Positions 26,410 to 35,061 of a stretch of DNA of 48,206 nucleotides are shown in pieces. This DNA is from Pseudomonadales bacterium (GTDB lineage: Bacteria > Pseudomonadota > Gammaproteobacteria > Pseudomonadales > Azotimanducaceae), in the NCBI GenBank assembly GCA_022448085.1, contig JAKUTH010000016.1, positions 1-48,206 of the forward strand, written 5' to 3'. Position 1 is the stretch's first letter, and each line of letters starts with the position of its first letter. The translations under genes were made by a program, and so were the position numbers. Under the pieces are notes generated by a model. That model worked only from the letters and a program-made list of their open reading frames with translations. It was not told where the DNA came from and did not search any database.

Positions 26410-27069
26410 TCAAAGATACCGACGTCGCACTGCCTTCAGTTGATCTGGGGAGCCGATATCGAACCAAGCGCCGGTATAAATTTCTCCGGTAATTTCGTCA
26501 TTGCTCAGACGTTTGAAATAGACGTCTTTGGTGATCGAGAAGATGCCGTCAGGTGCGTCTCGCAGTATGTTTTCAGTCAGGACGCCAATGCCACAAAAAA
26601 CCAGATCGTTCTTGTCGCCGCGTCGCACCAAGTTACCTTCAAGGTAAAAGTCACCCGACTCGAGGTGGCTAGGCTTTGGTGTCAGAACGAGATGCGTAGT
26701 GTCTGGCGTTTGTTGTACCAATCGTTTAAAGGGGTAATTGGTCCAGATGTCTCCGTTGAGGACCAAGAAAGGCCCCGGCAATAAGTAGGGAAGCGCGTTC
26801 ACAATCGCGCCGCCGGTGTCCAAGAGCTCTTCTTCGTGACAGTACGTAATGTGGACGCCGAGATCGGCCCCACGACCTAATTTGTTTTCGATCTGCTCTC
26901 CAAGATGATGGAGATTAATGACGATTTCGCTGACTCCCGCATGCCGCAACCAGCGTATTTGATGCACGATCAGCGGCTCGCTTGCGATTGGAATCATGGG
27001 TTTGGGCATCGTTTCGGTCAGGGGTCGCAGTCGTTTGCCCTTTCCTGCGGCTAAGATCATTGCTTTCAT
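26410..27069 (-). CDS. murU: N-acetylmuramate-1-phosphate uridylyltransferase
   Basis: The product is about 219 residues, a nucleotidyltransferase starting MKAMILAAGKGKRLRPLTE and followed by PKPMIPIASEPLIVHQ, the G-x-G-xR-L and Lys signature of sugar-nucleotide pyrophosphorylases. LDTGGAI and VLNGDIW are active-site segments. Adjacent amgK and the short length point to MurU, which makes UDP-MurNAc from recycled MurNAc-1-phosphate, bypassing MurA, the fosfomycin target. The ATG at 27069 overlaps the amgK stop by 4 nt; the longer frame upstream lies inside amgK. Confidence 0.9.
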   Translation of the reverse strand: MKAMILAAGKGKRLRPLTETMPKPMIPIASEPLIVHQIRWLRHAGVSEIVINLHHLGEQIENKLGRGADLGVHITYCHEEELLDTGGAIVNALPYLLPGPFLVLNGDIWTNYPFKRLVQQTPDTTHLVLTPKPSHLESGDFYLEGNLVRRGDKNDLVFCGIGVLTENILRDAPDGIFSITKDVYFKRLSNDEITGEIYTGAWFDIGSPDQLKAVRRRYL

Positions 27070-28052
27070 CGAAGTCGAGCAACAGCGTCCCGGATAGGGT
27101 GGAGTGTCGTGGTTTCTAACCATTTCGCACACGCCACAAGCTCCCGGTGTTTCGTCATTAGTTCGCATACTCGACGCATGACGGGGACGATGTTTTCGAG
27201 GTGACTCGCTCGATCTTGCTTTAGCTTGAGGCGGGCGAAGATACCGACTGCTTTTAGTTGCCGTTGTACCGCGGTGATTTCAAGCGTCCGGGTAAAGTCC
27301 TCCTCATCATCGGTCGTGGTATGTCCCGCCTCACGCGCCAACTGAAGGTACCGCGCTATCGACGTCGCAATGGTCGCGTCAGAAAACTGGTAGTAACAGT
27401 CATAGAGAATGGAGGCGAGGTCGTAGGAAATTGGACCTACGAGCGCGTCTTGAAAGTCGACAGCACCGATCGTACCGTCTGACTTAAGCAATAGATTGCG
27501 GCAATGAAAGTCGCGATGAATCGTGACTTTAGGTTGGGTATCGCAGGTACGCACGAGGAAATCGATAACGTCATCAAAGGGGAGGGTGGACACACCGATA
27601 AGGTCTTGGAGCACCCACTTCCGAAAAATCCCTAGCTCTGAAGTAAACCTTTCTGTGGTGTAAGTCGGGATAATCGGATCTGATATACCTTGAATGCGGA
27701 CCAACATAGCAAGTGCGAGACCGAGGACTTTGTCGTCTTGACCAAGCCCATAGGTCCGTTCGAGGAGGTTGTCGCCAAAGTCTTCAACCAAAAGGAATCC
27801 TCGCTCCAGATCGCTTGCTAGGACTTCCGGAACGGATACCTCGGCATGGCGAAAACAATTTGATAGCGCAACAAAATGGGCGTTGTCTTCGGTGTCGGGC
27901 GGGGCATCCATAACCACCACAGAGCGCTCGCCAAGGGTCGTGCGGTAAAACTTACGGGCACTTGCTTCAACCGGTAACGGGACCAACCCGTCCCGGTTGC
28001 CAGTGACGTCGCTGACCCATTGAGCGAGGGCTTTAACGCGGACGTTCTTCAC
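27066..28052 (-). CDS. amgK: N-acetylmuramate/N-acetylglucosamine anomeric kinase
   Basis: The protein has 328 residues and an aminoglycoside-phosphotransferase/choline-kinase fold. It shows SARKFYRTTLGERSVVVMDAP in the N-lobe (written here as two overlapping parts: SARKFYRTTL and GERSVVVMDAP), LVEDFGDNLL, the catalytic loop HRDFHCRNLLL and the metal-binding DFQDA. With murU overlapping downstream and lptD divergent upstream, this matches the AmgK locus of Pseudomonas. AmgK phosphorylates MurNAc at C1 in cell-wall recycling. The start codon is GTG. A shared intergenic region of 126 bp to lptD must hold both promoters; no convincing hexamers were identified. Confidence 0.9.
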   Translation of the reverse strand: MKNVRVKALAQWVSDVTGNRDGLVPLPVEASARKFYRTTLGERSVVVMDAPPDTEDNAHFVALSNCFRHAEVSVPEVLASDLERGFLLVEDFGDNLLERTYGLGQDDKVLGLALAMLVRIQGISDPIIPTYTTERFTSELGIFRKWVLQDLIGVSTLPFDDVIDFLVRTCDTQPKVTIHRDFHCRNLLLKSDGTIGAVDFQDALVGPISYDLASILYDCYYQFSDATIATSIARYLQLAREAGHTTTDDEEDFTRTLEITAVQRQLKAVGIFARLKLKQDRASHLENIVPVMRRVCELMTKHRELVACAKWLETTTLHPIRDAVARLR

Positions 28053-28178
28053 TACGGGCTGATATCACGGAAGTTCACACGTCCTGTTCGGGCGAGCCCA
28101 AATTGACTATAGTCGCGGCGCGTTGGAATGCAAAGCGAAGTACACCGGTTACACAGGTAAATTCGCAATACCACGTGA

Positions 28179-30590
28179 ATGTGCTTGAGACTGAACCGAA
28201 GCTTCGCTGCAGCTAGAGGCCACATCAATTTGCTTCGGAAGACACGCTCCCTCGCTATCTTTTGGTTTATGGGCCTTTCCATCGGGATCATGGCGGACAG
28301 TCTGGCCTCTACATTTTGGGTCCATCGTGATGATCTTCTTCAGGAAGGAGCGGCTATACCTGCGTATTGTGACGGAGCGTATCGCGAACCCAAACTATTC
28401 CTGGAGGAAGGCGGCCGATCGATTGGTGGCCAGATTCGAGCTCGTGCTGACAGCGTCGTATACCGAGAACAAGGCGATAGCCTGCTTACCGGTAACGTTC
28501 GCCTGGTAGAAGGCGAGCGCCGTATTCACACCGAATTGGCAATTTTGGATCGCGACGCCAATCGCGTTTCGATTCCCAATGGCGCGACTTTCTTTGAGCC
28601 CGGAATCGTAATCGAGGCGGCCCGAGGGGAAATGATCTTGAGTGACGATCGGGCCGTCATGGAAGCGACAGAATTTGTACTCTTCGAACCTGAGATTCGA
28701 GGCCACGCCGATCGCATAGAGCGGATTGGCAGCAAGCTTGTGCTTGAGGGCATATCGTTGACGCGATGTCAGCCGGGTCGCGGAGCCTGGAAATTTCGAG
28801 CCAAAACCCTTGAGATGGACGAAAAAAGCGTTTTTGCGGTAGCCCATAAAGCGAAAATTGACATGTTTGGTGTTCCCATCATCGCTGTGCCGCGGTTTCG
28901 GTTTCCCTCGCGAGACGCTCGTGTTTCGGGTTTTTTATTTCCTACTGTTGGGTATGGGTCGGACGACGGTGTTGATATCGGTTTACCCTACTATCTAAAT
29001 CTCGCGCCCAATTACGATGCGACGTTGACGCCGCGACTAATGACTGAAAGGGGCGTCGAGGCCGCTATGGAATTCCGTCACAAGAGTCGTTGGACAGAAT
29101 CGGGCATCAACGCATCGATCTTACCCAGCGATGATCAATATAGTGGCACCTGGACCCGCGAAGATTTTATTAGGAATGGCGTCGCCGGGACATTTGATCC
29201 CGCCGACCGTTGGATGCTTGGCATCAAGCACGATGGACGCGTTGGACGGTTTCGAACCCACGTTGACTACTCCGCGGTCAGCGACCTGGATTACTACAGC
29301 GACCTCGGCACCGATATAGAGATCACGAGTCGTTACGCGCTCGAACGCGTCGCCGAACTCGGTTATCTGGGAAATGATCTAATCGCGCGATTACGATTAC
29401 AGCGCTTCCAACTTCTCGAGACCCGGGCCCGTCCCTATGAACGAATACCGGAATTTGAGGCCTCCTACTCTAGACATGTAGGACCAGTATCTCTTTCGGT
29501 GGATGCTGCATGGACCCGTTTCGAATTGGATCGTGCGTCAGACGGGTTGACGGATGGAATTAGAGGTGACCGAATTCATCTCGAACCAGAAATTCGGTTC
29601 CCGATGTCGCGTTCTTGGGGGTTCTTAAACCTTACCGGGCGTATGCGACATACCCAATATGATTTGCGTGGCGTGCAGGTAGACGGTGAAAGTCGGAAAA
29701 GCCGCACGCTCGGGATGGCCTCAGCGGACGTCGGTTTAATGTTCGACCGCCAAACGCGATTTCGGGGAACAGACGTGGCGCAGACGATCGAGCCACGTCT
29801 GTTTTATTTATATCAAGAATATGAGAATCAGGACGATCTCCCGCGGTTTGACAGCGGACCGGTCGCATTTCGTTATACGCAGCTTTTTCGTACCAACCGC
29901 TACGCCGGTCTTGATCGAATAGTGGATGCGAATCAGCTCGCGGTAGGCATTACTTCGCGTGTGATAGGCAGCCGTGATGGTCGCGAGTATGCACGTTTAA
30001 ACGTTGGTTCCATCGTCCACTTTTCGGATCGACGAACAACGTTGTTCGGGGAACCGACGACGTATGAGTTGGCGACAACGTCAGAGATTGTTGGATCGTC
30101 TCGCATACAGATTAGTCGGAGGGCGAGCACGAGCGCACACGTTGTCTGGGACCCAAACGAGAACGCGGTGGGTGAGGTGGGGTTTTCTTTTGATTTTCAC
30201 CGTAATAGCCGACAGGTCTATCACCTAAGCTATCGACGGTTTGTGCCCCAAGATATAGAACAGACCGATCTAGGCGTATATTGGAGATTGAGTCGCCATT
30301 GGTACGTGTTTGGGCGTTGGAATCGGGACTGGCGATACGGACGCAGCATCGATTCGTTCGCTGGACTGGAGTACACCAATTGCTGCTTACAAATACGGTC
30401 GATGTGGCGCAACTACGTTGTTGTACGCGACAATCGAGCGCTGGGTGACGCTCAGCGCGAACAAGGCGTGTTCGTACAGATGGTGTTTAAGGGACTGGCT
30501 GGATTCGGGGGTCGCATGGAGTCGCTGCTTTCGAATGGCATTCGCGGTTATGGGAAGGAGAACGGTGAAGAAGATGGGATGCTCTTTTAG
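28179..30590 (+). CDS. lptD: LPS-assembly outer-membrane protein LptD
   Basis: The protein has 803 residues and inserts lipopolysaccharide into the outer leaflet of the outer membrane. It has a signal peptide region (about 20-44), an N-terminal OstA-like beta-jellyroll (about 85-220; ARADSVVYREQGDSLLTGNV) and a long C-terminal beta barrel. Cys residues at about 64 (PAYCDG), the LTRCQPG position and the TNCCLQI pair correspond to the two conserved LptD disulfides. The barrel segments have the alternating pattern of outer-membrane strands. The first ATG at 28179 gives a slightly long leader; a TTG about 50 nt downstream could also start it. SurA, its chaperone, follows at once. Confidence 0.95.
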   Translation: MCLRLNRSFAAARGHINLLRKTRSLAIFWFMGLSIGIMADSLASTFWVHRDDLLQEGAAIPAYCDGAYREPKLFLEEGGRSIGGQIRARADSVVYREQGDSLLTGNVRLVEGERRIHTELAILDRDANRVSIPNGATFFEPGIVIEAARGEMILSDDRAVMEATEFVLFEPEIRGHADRIERIGSKLVLEGISLTRCQPGRGAWKFRAKTLEMDEKSVFAVAHKAKIDMFGVPIIAVPRFRFPSRDARVSGFLFPTVGYGSDDGVDIGLPYYLNLAPNYDATLTPRLMTERGVEAAMEFRHKSRWTESGINASILPSDDQYSGTWTREDFIRNGVAGTFDPADRWMLGIKHDGRVGRFRTHVDYSAVSDLDYYSDLGTDIEITSRYALERVAELGYLGNDLIARLRLQRFQLLETRARPYERIPEFEASYSRHVGPVSLSVDAAWTRFELDRASDGLTDGIRGDRIHLEPEIRFPMSRSWGFLNLTGRMRHTQYDLRGVQVDGESRKSRTLGMASADVGLMFDRQTRFRGTDVAQTIEPRLFYLYQEYENQDDLPRFDSGPVAFRYTQLFRTNRYAGLDRIVDANQLAVGITSRVIGSRDGREYARLNVGSIVHFSDRRTTLFGEPTTYELATTSEIVGSSRIQISRRASTSAHVVWDPNENAVGEVGFSFDFHRNSRQVYHLSYRRFVPQDIEQTDLGVYWRLSRHWYVFGRWNRDWRYGRSIDSFAGLEYTNCCLQIRSMWRNYVVVRDNRALGDAQREQGVFVQMVFKGLAGFGGRMESLLSNGIRGYGKENGEEDGMLF

Positions 30591-31881
30591 ATCGGCGGTT
30601 GCAAAACTGGTTTCTAGTCTGTTGATCTTGGCTGTCGTGAACGCTCACGCGGTTATCGAGGAAGTAGATGCCATCGCGGCGATCGTCGATGACGATGTGG
30701 TACTTGTCTCTGAATTGCTCAATCGATACGAGCTTTTCGTCCAGCGTGCGGAACAGTCGGGTGCTACGGAAGTCCCTCCGCGGGAAACGGTACTCAATCA
30801 GTTGATGGAGCGGCTGATCACCGAGAGTTTGCAAATTCAAGAGGCGGAACGTCGTGGAATCATTATCGACGACGAAACGCTGACGGACGCCGTGACCTCA
30901 TTTGCAGGGCAGAACGGGATGGACTTGGACGGCTTTCAGCAGTCGTTAGCAGATGAAGGAGTTTCTTATCGCAGCTTCCGCGAGGATATTCGCAGAGAAA
31001 TGCTCCTTAGTCGTGTTCAGCGCGATATGGTAAATCGGCAGATCTATATCACGGAGCAGGACGTTGCAGATCTACGAGGATCTCCATTCTTTAAAGAATG
31101 GGTTTCGGATCAATACCGCCTCGGCCATATTCTATTGCGAATTGAAGATCCGCTATCCGATATGGCGGTCAGCGCTGCGAAAGATATGGCCGTTGATATA
31201 TTAGGCAAACTCAGAGCGGGGGAAGAATTTAGCAGACTGGCGATCGCCCATTCCGCGGGTTCAACAGCACTGGAAGGAGGGGATCTTGGGTGGCGACGAG
31301 CGGCGGAGCTGCCTTCGTTATTTAGTGAAACGGTGATTGAGCTTGAAATTGGCGAGACGCCGGACTCAATCACCAACTCGCTCGGAATCCATATTATCCA
31401 GTTGCTCGATAAGCGCGGTGCATCCATGCAAAAGGAGCTACGCACTCAGGTTCGCCATATTCTTGTACAGCCATCGGAGATCAAGTCTGAGGCTTTGGCG
31501 CGAAGTGAAATTGATCGCGTCCGAGAACGAGTACTTGCCGGTGAAGATTTTGCCGACTTAGCGCGCGAGGTATCGGATGATGCTGGTACGGCTCTCGCTG
31601 GCGGGGACCTTGGGTGGAGAGATAGCGCGGACTTTGTCGACGAGTTTCGAGCCGTCATGGATGCGATCCCCGAAAACGAGATTTCGGACGTATTTCGGAG
31701 CCAGTTCGGCTGGCACATCCTCGAAGTGCTTGGGCGCCGGGAGGAAGATATGAGTGAAGAATCGCTAGACGATATGGCACTTCAAATTCTGCACAACCGT
31801 CGTTACGACGAAAAGCTGGAAGAATGGTTGAAACAGATTCGAGACGAGGCGTATGTCCAAATACGCTTGAACGATAATTGA
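30565..31881 (+). CDS. surA: Periplasmic peptidyl-prolyl isomerase and outer-membrane chaperone SurA
   Basis: The product is about 438 residues, with a signal peptide beginning MKKMGCSFRSAVAKLVSSLL. The N-terminal SurA domain follows (VDAIAAIVDDDVVLVSEL). Two parvulin domains are visible, one near YRLGHILLRI and the other near RHILVQPSE, each with the GGDLGWR motif. The start is set at GTG 30565 because AAGGAG lies 4 nt upstream; an ATG at 30574 is possible. It overlaps the end of lptD by 26 nt. In most gammaproteobacteria pdxA comes next; here rsmA does. Confidence 0.94.
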   Translation: MKKMGCSFRSAVAKLVSSLLILAVVNAHAVIEEVDAIAAIVDDDVVLVSELLNRYELFVQRAEQSGATEVPPRETVLNQLMERLITESLQIQEAERRGIIIDDETLTDAVTSFAGQNGMDLDGFQQSLADEGVSYRSFREDIRREMLLSRVQRDMVNRQIYITEQDVADLRGSPFFKEWVSDQYRLGHILLRIEDPLSDMAVSAAKDMAVDILGKLRAGEEFSRLAIAHSAGSTALEGGDLGWRRAAELPSLFSETVIELEIGETPDSITNSLGIHIIQLLDKRGASMQKELRTQVRHILVQPSEIKSEALARSEIDRVRERVLAGEDFADLAREVSDDAGTALAGGDLGWRDSADFVDEFRAVMDAIPENEISDVFRSQFGWHILEVLGRREEDMSEESLDDMALQILHNRRYDEKLEEWLKQIRDEAYVQIRLNDN

Positions 31882-31903
31882 AGACGAAATAGTCACGTAG
31901 CCT

Positions 31904-32680
31904 ATGGCGGTACGGAAGAGATTTGGGCAGCATTTTCTCGTCGACGAAAGCGCCATAGATCGTATTCATGCAGTGCTGGCTATCCAGCCACACGATCGAG
32001 TTCTAGAAGTAGGCCCCGGTCTCGGGGCGTTAACGACGGGTCTTCTTGAGTCCGCGGATAAAGTTGTAGCAATTGAAATCGACCGTGAGTTGGTTGGGGT
32101 CCTTAAAGATCGCTACGAAGCGCTTGAGGTCATCGAGGGCGACGTATTGGAATTAGAAATCGATCAGTTCTCTGGTATGAGAGTCGTGGGCAATCTGCCC
32201 TACAACATAATCTCGCCGTTGCTAACTCGATTATTTGCGCACGCGTGTTTGATTCGAGATATGAATTTCATGATGCAACGGGAGGTGGCACTTCGGTTGA
32301 CCTCTGATCCTGGAAGCAAAGCGTGGGGACGGCTTTCTGTCACCGCTCAGTACCATTGCGATATTACGTATTTGTTCGATGTGACTTCTGAGGCGTTTCG
32401 ACCGCAGCCAGCAGTTCAATCAGCGTTCGTGCGACTTGAACCACGGCAAAGGACAGTAAATCCAGTCGATATGGAAGGGTTTAACTCGGTCGTAAGGCAG
32501 GCTTTCGGACAACGACGTAAGCGTGTTGGTAACGCTCTAAAGGACCTCAAAGTCCCCTGGCAAAAGGTCGGTATCGATCCCTCGCTACGTGCAGAACAAA
32601 TTGATGTTGATGGCTTCGTCAGAATCGCGAATAGTTGCGTTGGCAATGCGGCTACAACCACGGGAGAAGGTCTTGAGTGA
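31904..32680 (+). CDS. rsmA: 16S rRNA dimethyladenosine transferase
   Basis: The protein has 258 residues and methylates two adjacent adenosines near the 3' end of 16S rRNA. It begins MAVRKRFGQHFLVDESAID, with SAM motifs LEVGPGLGALT, the acidic EGDVLE and catalytic NLPYNIISP. The C-terminal helical domain contains RPQPAVQSAF and FGQRRKRVGNAL. It follows surA by 22 nt and its stop overlaps apaG. Confidence 0.96.
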   Translation: MAVRKRFGQHFLVDESAIDRIHAVLAIQPHDRVLEVGPGLGALTTGLLESADKVVAIEIDRELVGVLKDRYEALEVIEGDVLELEIDQFSGMRVVGNLPYNIISPLLTRLFAHACLIRDMNFMMQREVALRLTSDPGSKAWGRLSVTAQYHCDITYLFDVTSEAFRPQPAVQSAFVRLEPRQRTVNPVDMEGFNSVVRQAFGQRRKRVGNALKDLKVPWQKVGIDPSLRAEQIDVDGFVRIANSCVGNAATTTGEGLE

Positions 32681-33041
32681 CATCGCTGTAGCGGTCGAGA
32701 CACGGTTTATTCAGGCAGAGTCTGACCCATCAGCAAATCGCTATCTTTTCGCCTACACGATCACCATAACGAACCATAGCTCCAGCCCGTCGCAATTGCT
32801 CAACCGCTATTGGTTGATTACGAACGGCGATGGAAAAAAAGAAGAAGTCCACGGGCCCGGTGTCGTTGGCGAACAACCTAGGCTGAACCCGGGAGAGGCG
32901 TTTCGCTATACCAGCGGAGCGGTGCTTGAAACCGCTGTGGGGACAATGGAAGGCCATTACGAATTCCAGGGTGACGACGGCGTTCTGTTTCAAGTCGCTA
33001 TCCCACCGTTCAGCTTGGCGGTTCCAAACGTAGTTCATTAG
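32673..33041 (+). CDS. apaG: ApaG domain protein
   Basis: The product is about 122 residues and adopts the Ig-like ApaG fold. Conserved segments are AVAVETRFIQAESDP, FAYTITITNHS, LLNRYWLITNGDGKKEEV, GPGVVGEQPRLNPGE and GHYEF. I choose the TTG at 32673 because the family starts MS-DIAVAVE and an AGAAGG sequence precedes it; a longer ATG-initiated frame would lie inside rsmA. Its role is unclear in general (Co2+/Mg2+ resistance in Salmonella). apaG-apaH is a conserved pair. Confidence 0.9.
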   Translation: MSDIAVAVETRFIQAESDPSANRYLFAYTITITNHSSSPSQLLNRYWLITNGDGKKEEVHGPGVVGEQPRLNPGEAFRYTSGAVLETAVGTMEGHYEFQGDDGVLFQVAIPPFSLAVPNVVH

Positions 33042-33045
33042 GCTT

Positions 33046-33846
33046 TTGGCAACCTACGCTATCGGGGATGTGCAGGGTTGCTACGAAACCCTCCGGTACT
33101 TGTTGGAGAGGATTAACTTTGACCGCGATCTCGATCGATTGTGGTTCGTTGGGGATCTCGTGAACCGGGGGCCGCAGTCGCTTGCAACGCTCCGATTTGT
33201 ACATGATCTTGGTGGATGCGCTATCACGGTGCTTGGCAACCACGACCTGCATCTCTTAGCAATTTTCTACGGTGGTCACGAGACCAGAAACGGCGATACT
33301 TTGGATGATGTTTTGCAGGCACCCGATTGTGAGCAACTCGTAGGCTGGCTGCGAACCTTGCCGTTAATGCATGAGGACGAAAAACACGTGATAGTGCACG
33401 CGGGGATCCCACATATTTGGAATTTGGGGTTCGCCCGGTTAGCGGCTAGAGAAGTTGAGACGGTGATAGGTAGCTCGGCCTGCATAGAATATTTTGAGAA
33501 AATGTATGGCAATTCCCCGGAGGTCTGGAAAGACTCCCTGTTCGGAATGGATCGGCACCGCGCGATCACCAATTATTTCACCCGGATGCGGCTGATTTCG
33601 GGGGATGGGACGCTCGAATTTTCGCATAAGGGCGCGTTGGTTAGTGTCCCAGAAGGTTACGAACCGTGGTTTAGATTCCAGCGACTTGTTGATAAACCCA
33701 TCATTTTCGGACATTGGGCAGCACTTGAAGGGGAGACGGGAGTGGATCACGTTTCGGCGATCGACACGGGTTGTGTTTGGGGTCGCAATTTAACCGCTCT
33801 TCGTCTCGACGACGGGCGACGGTTTCAGTGGCCCGAGGCGAGCTGA
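33046..33846 (+). CDS. apaH: Symmetrical diadenosine tetraphosphatase
   Basis: The protein has 266 residues and hydrolyses Ap4A to two ADP. Metallophosphatase motifs are GDVQGCY (7-13), FVGDLVNRG and GNHDLHL, with the late FGHWAAL and DTGCVWG. The start codon is TTG, four nt after the apaG stop; MATYAIGDVQGCYETL is the expected beginning. The gene is followed by a strong hairpin. Confidence 0.95.
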   Translation: MATYAIGDVQGCYETLRYLLERINFDRDLDRLWFVGDLVNRGPQSLATLRFVHDLGGCAITVLGNHDLHLLAIFYGGHETRNGDTLDDVLQAPDCEQLVGWLRTLPLMHEDEKHVIVHAGIPHIWNLGFARLAAREVETVIGSSACIEYFEKMYGNSPEVWKDSLFGMDRHRAITNYFTRMRLISGDGTLEFSHKGALVSVPEGYEPWFRFQRLVDKPIIFGHWAALEGETGVDHVSAIDTGCVWGRNLTALRLDDGRRFQWPEAS

Positions 33847-33868
33847 TCTCGATGATTTGTGTTGATGA

Positions 33869-33898
33869 ACATCGGGTCTGCTGCGCTGGACCCGATGT
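33869..33898 (+). terminator. 10-bp hairpin after apaH
   Basis: ACATCGGGTC (33869-33878) and GACCCGATGT (33889-33898) form a perfect 10-bp stem around a 10-nt loop, 22 nt after the apaH stop. No T-run follows, so it could be a Rho-assisted terminator, a processing or stabilising stem, or a palindromic protein site for the cca promoter region. Confidence 0.5.
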
Positions 33899-33952
33899 CG
33901 TGAGCCGTGCTATTCGTAACCTGGATTTGCGAGCAATCTGGTAGCTTATCTG

Positions 33953-35035
33953 ATGCAAACGTATCTCGTCGGTGGCGCTGTTCGCGACCAGCTTTTAGGG
34001 CGACATGTTAGAGAGCGAGACTGGGTGGTGGTCGGTGCAACCGAGCGTGACATGCTCGGCCGAGGATTTCGGCAAGTCGGACGCGATTTCCCTGTGTATT
34101 TGCACCCGGAAACCGGCGAGGAATACGCCCTAGCTCGAACAGAGCGAAAGCAAGGCCGGGGCCATAAGGGATTTGAATGGCGGGTTGGGTCAGAAGTAAC
34201 GCTCGAAGACGATCTCCGACGTCGGGACCTCACCATCAATGCGATGGCTCGAAATTCAGATAATGGTTTGATAGATCCGTATGGCGGTTGCAACGACTTG
34301 GCAAGCAAAATACTGCGACACGTCTCCGACGCATTTAGTGAAGATCCGTTGCGGGTATTCAGGGTTGCTCGGTTTGCCGCGACATTCCCTGACTTTACGG
34401 TGGAAAAGGAAACCGCGGAGCTTATGCGAACGATGGTCAAGGAACTCGCAGATCTACCCGCGGAACGGGTATGGATGGAGTGGGCGAAAGCCGCGGACCA
34501 AACTGCGCCGTGGCGTTTTTTTGGAACGCTTCATGAAGTGGGTGCGCGTCAACCGTGGTTCGACGATATCGATCTAGAAGCGCTAACGGAGTTGTTTAGA
34601 CGCCAAGATCTACACGGATCGTTCTCGCTGGCGACGGTCGGGTGGAATCATACTGAGACAGTCACGTCGCGCTTCGTTGATCGACTGAAGGTACCTCGTC
34701 GGGTCAGTCGCGCGGCGACTATACTGGCACGCCGGGGCCGACAACTCATTGAACCTTCCAAACTTGGATCGGAGGGACTTCTGGAGCATTTACAGGGTAT
34801 TGGAGCATTCCGTAATGGAGACGGTGCTGACGATATATTCAGTCTTATCGAGTCTTGCGAAAAAATCGATCTGTCGGAATTGCGCTATTTCGCAAAAGAA
34901 CTTGCAGGACTGAAGGTCACCGGAGTGGAAGGGCGTGCGTATGGAAAAGCGTTGCGAACGGCTCGCTTGAAGATGATTGAAAAGATGCCCCCTGAGCGAT
35001 TTACTAGACTCATTTCGCGATCTGCTGCTACGTAG
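33953..35035 (+). CDS. cca: CCA-adding tRNA nucleotidyltransferase, short form
   Basis: The protein has 360 residues and adds or repairs the 3' CCA of tRNA. The N-terminal class II nucleotidyltransferase domain is clear: [54 protein letters not shown] and [13 protein letters not shown]. The family's DxD metal pair reads Glu21-x-Asp23, a conservative change. E. coli Cca is 412 residues with a C-terminal HD phosphohydrolase; here the HDxGK region is missing and only the part around [18 protein letters not shown] aligns, so the 2',3'-cyclic phosphodiesterase activity is probably absent. It converges on tsaD 26 bp away. Confidence 0.93.
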   Translation: MQTYLVGGAVRDQLLGRHVRERDWVVVGATERDMLGRGFRQVGRDFPVYLHPETGEEYALARTERKQGRGHKGFEWRVGSEVTLEDDLRRRDLTINAMARNSDNGLIDPYGGCNDLASKILRHVSDAFSEDPLRVFRVARFAATFPDFTVEKETAELMRTMVKELADLPAERVWMEWAKAADQTAPWRFFGTLHEVGARQPWFDDIDLEALTELFRRQDLHGSFSLATVGWNHTETVTSRFVDRLKVPRRVSRAATILARRGRQLIEPSKLGSEGLLEHLQGIGAFRNGDGADDIFSLIESCEKIDLSELRYFAKELAGLKVTGVEGRAYGKALRTARLKMIEKMPPERFTRLISRSAAT

Positions 35036-35061
35036 TCGAATCTGTCCATTTTAAAGACCTA

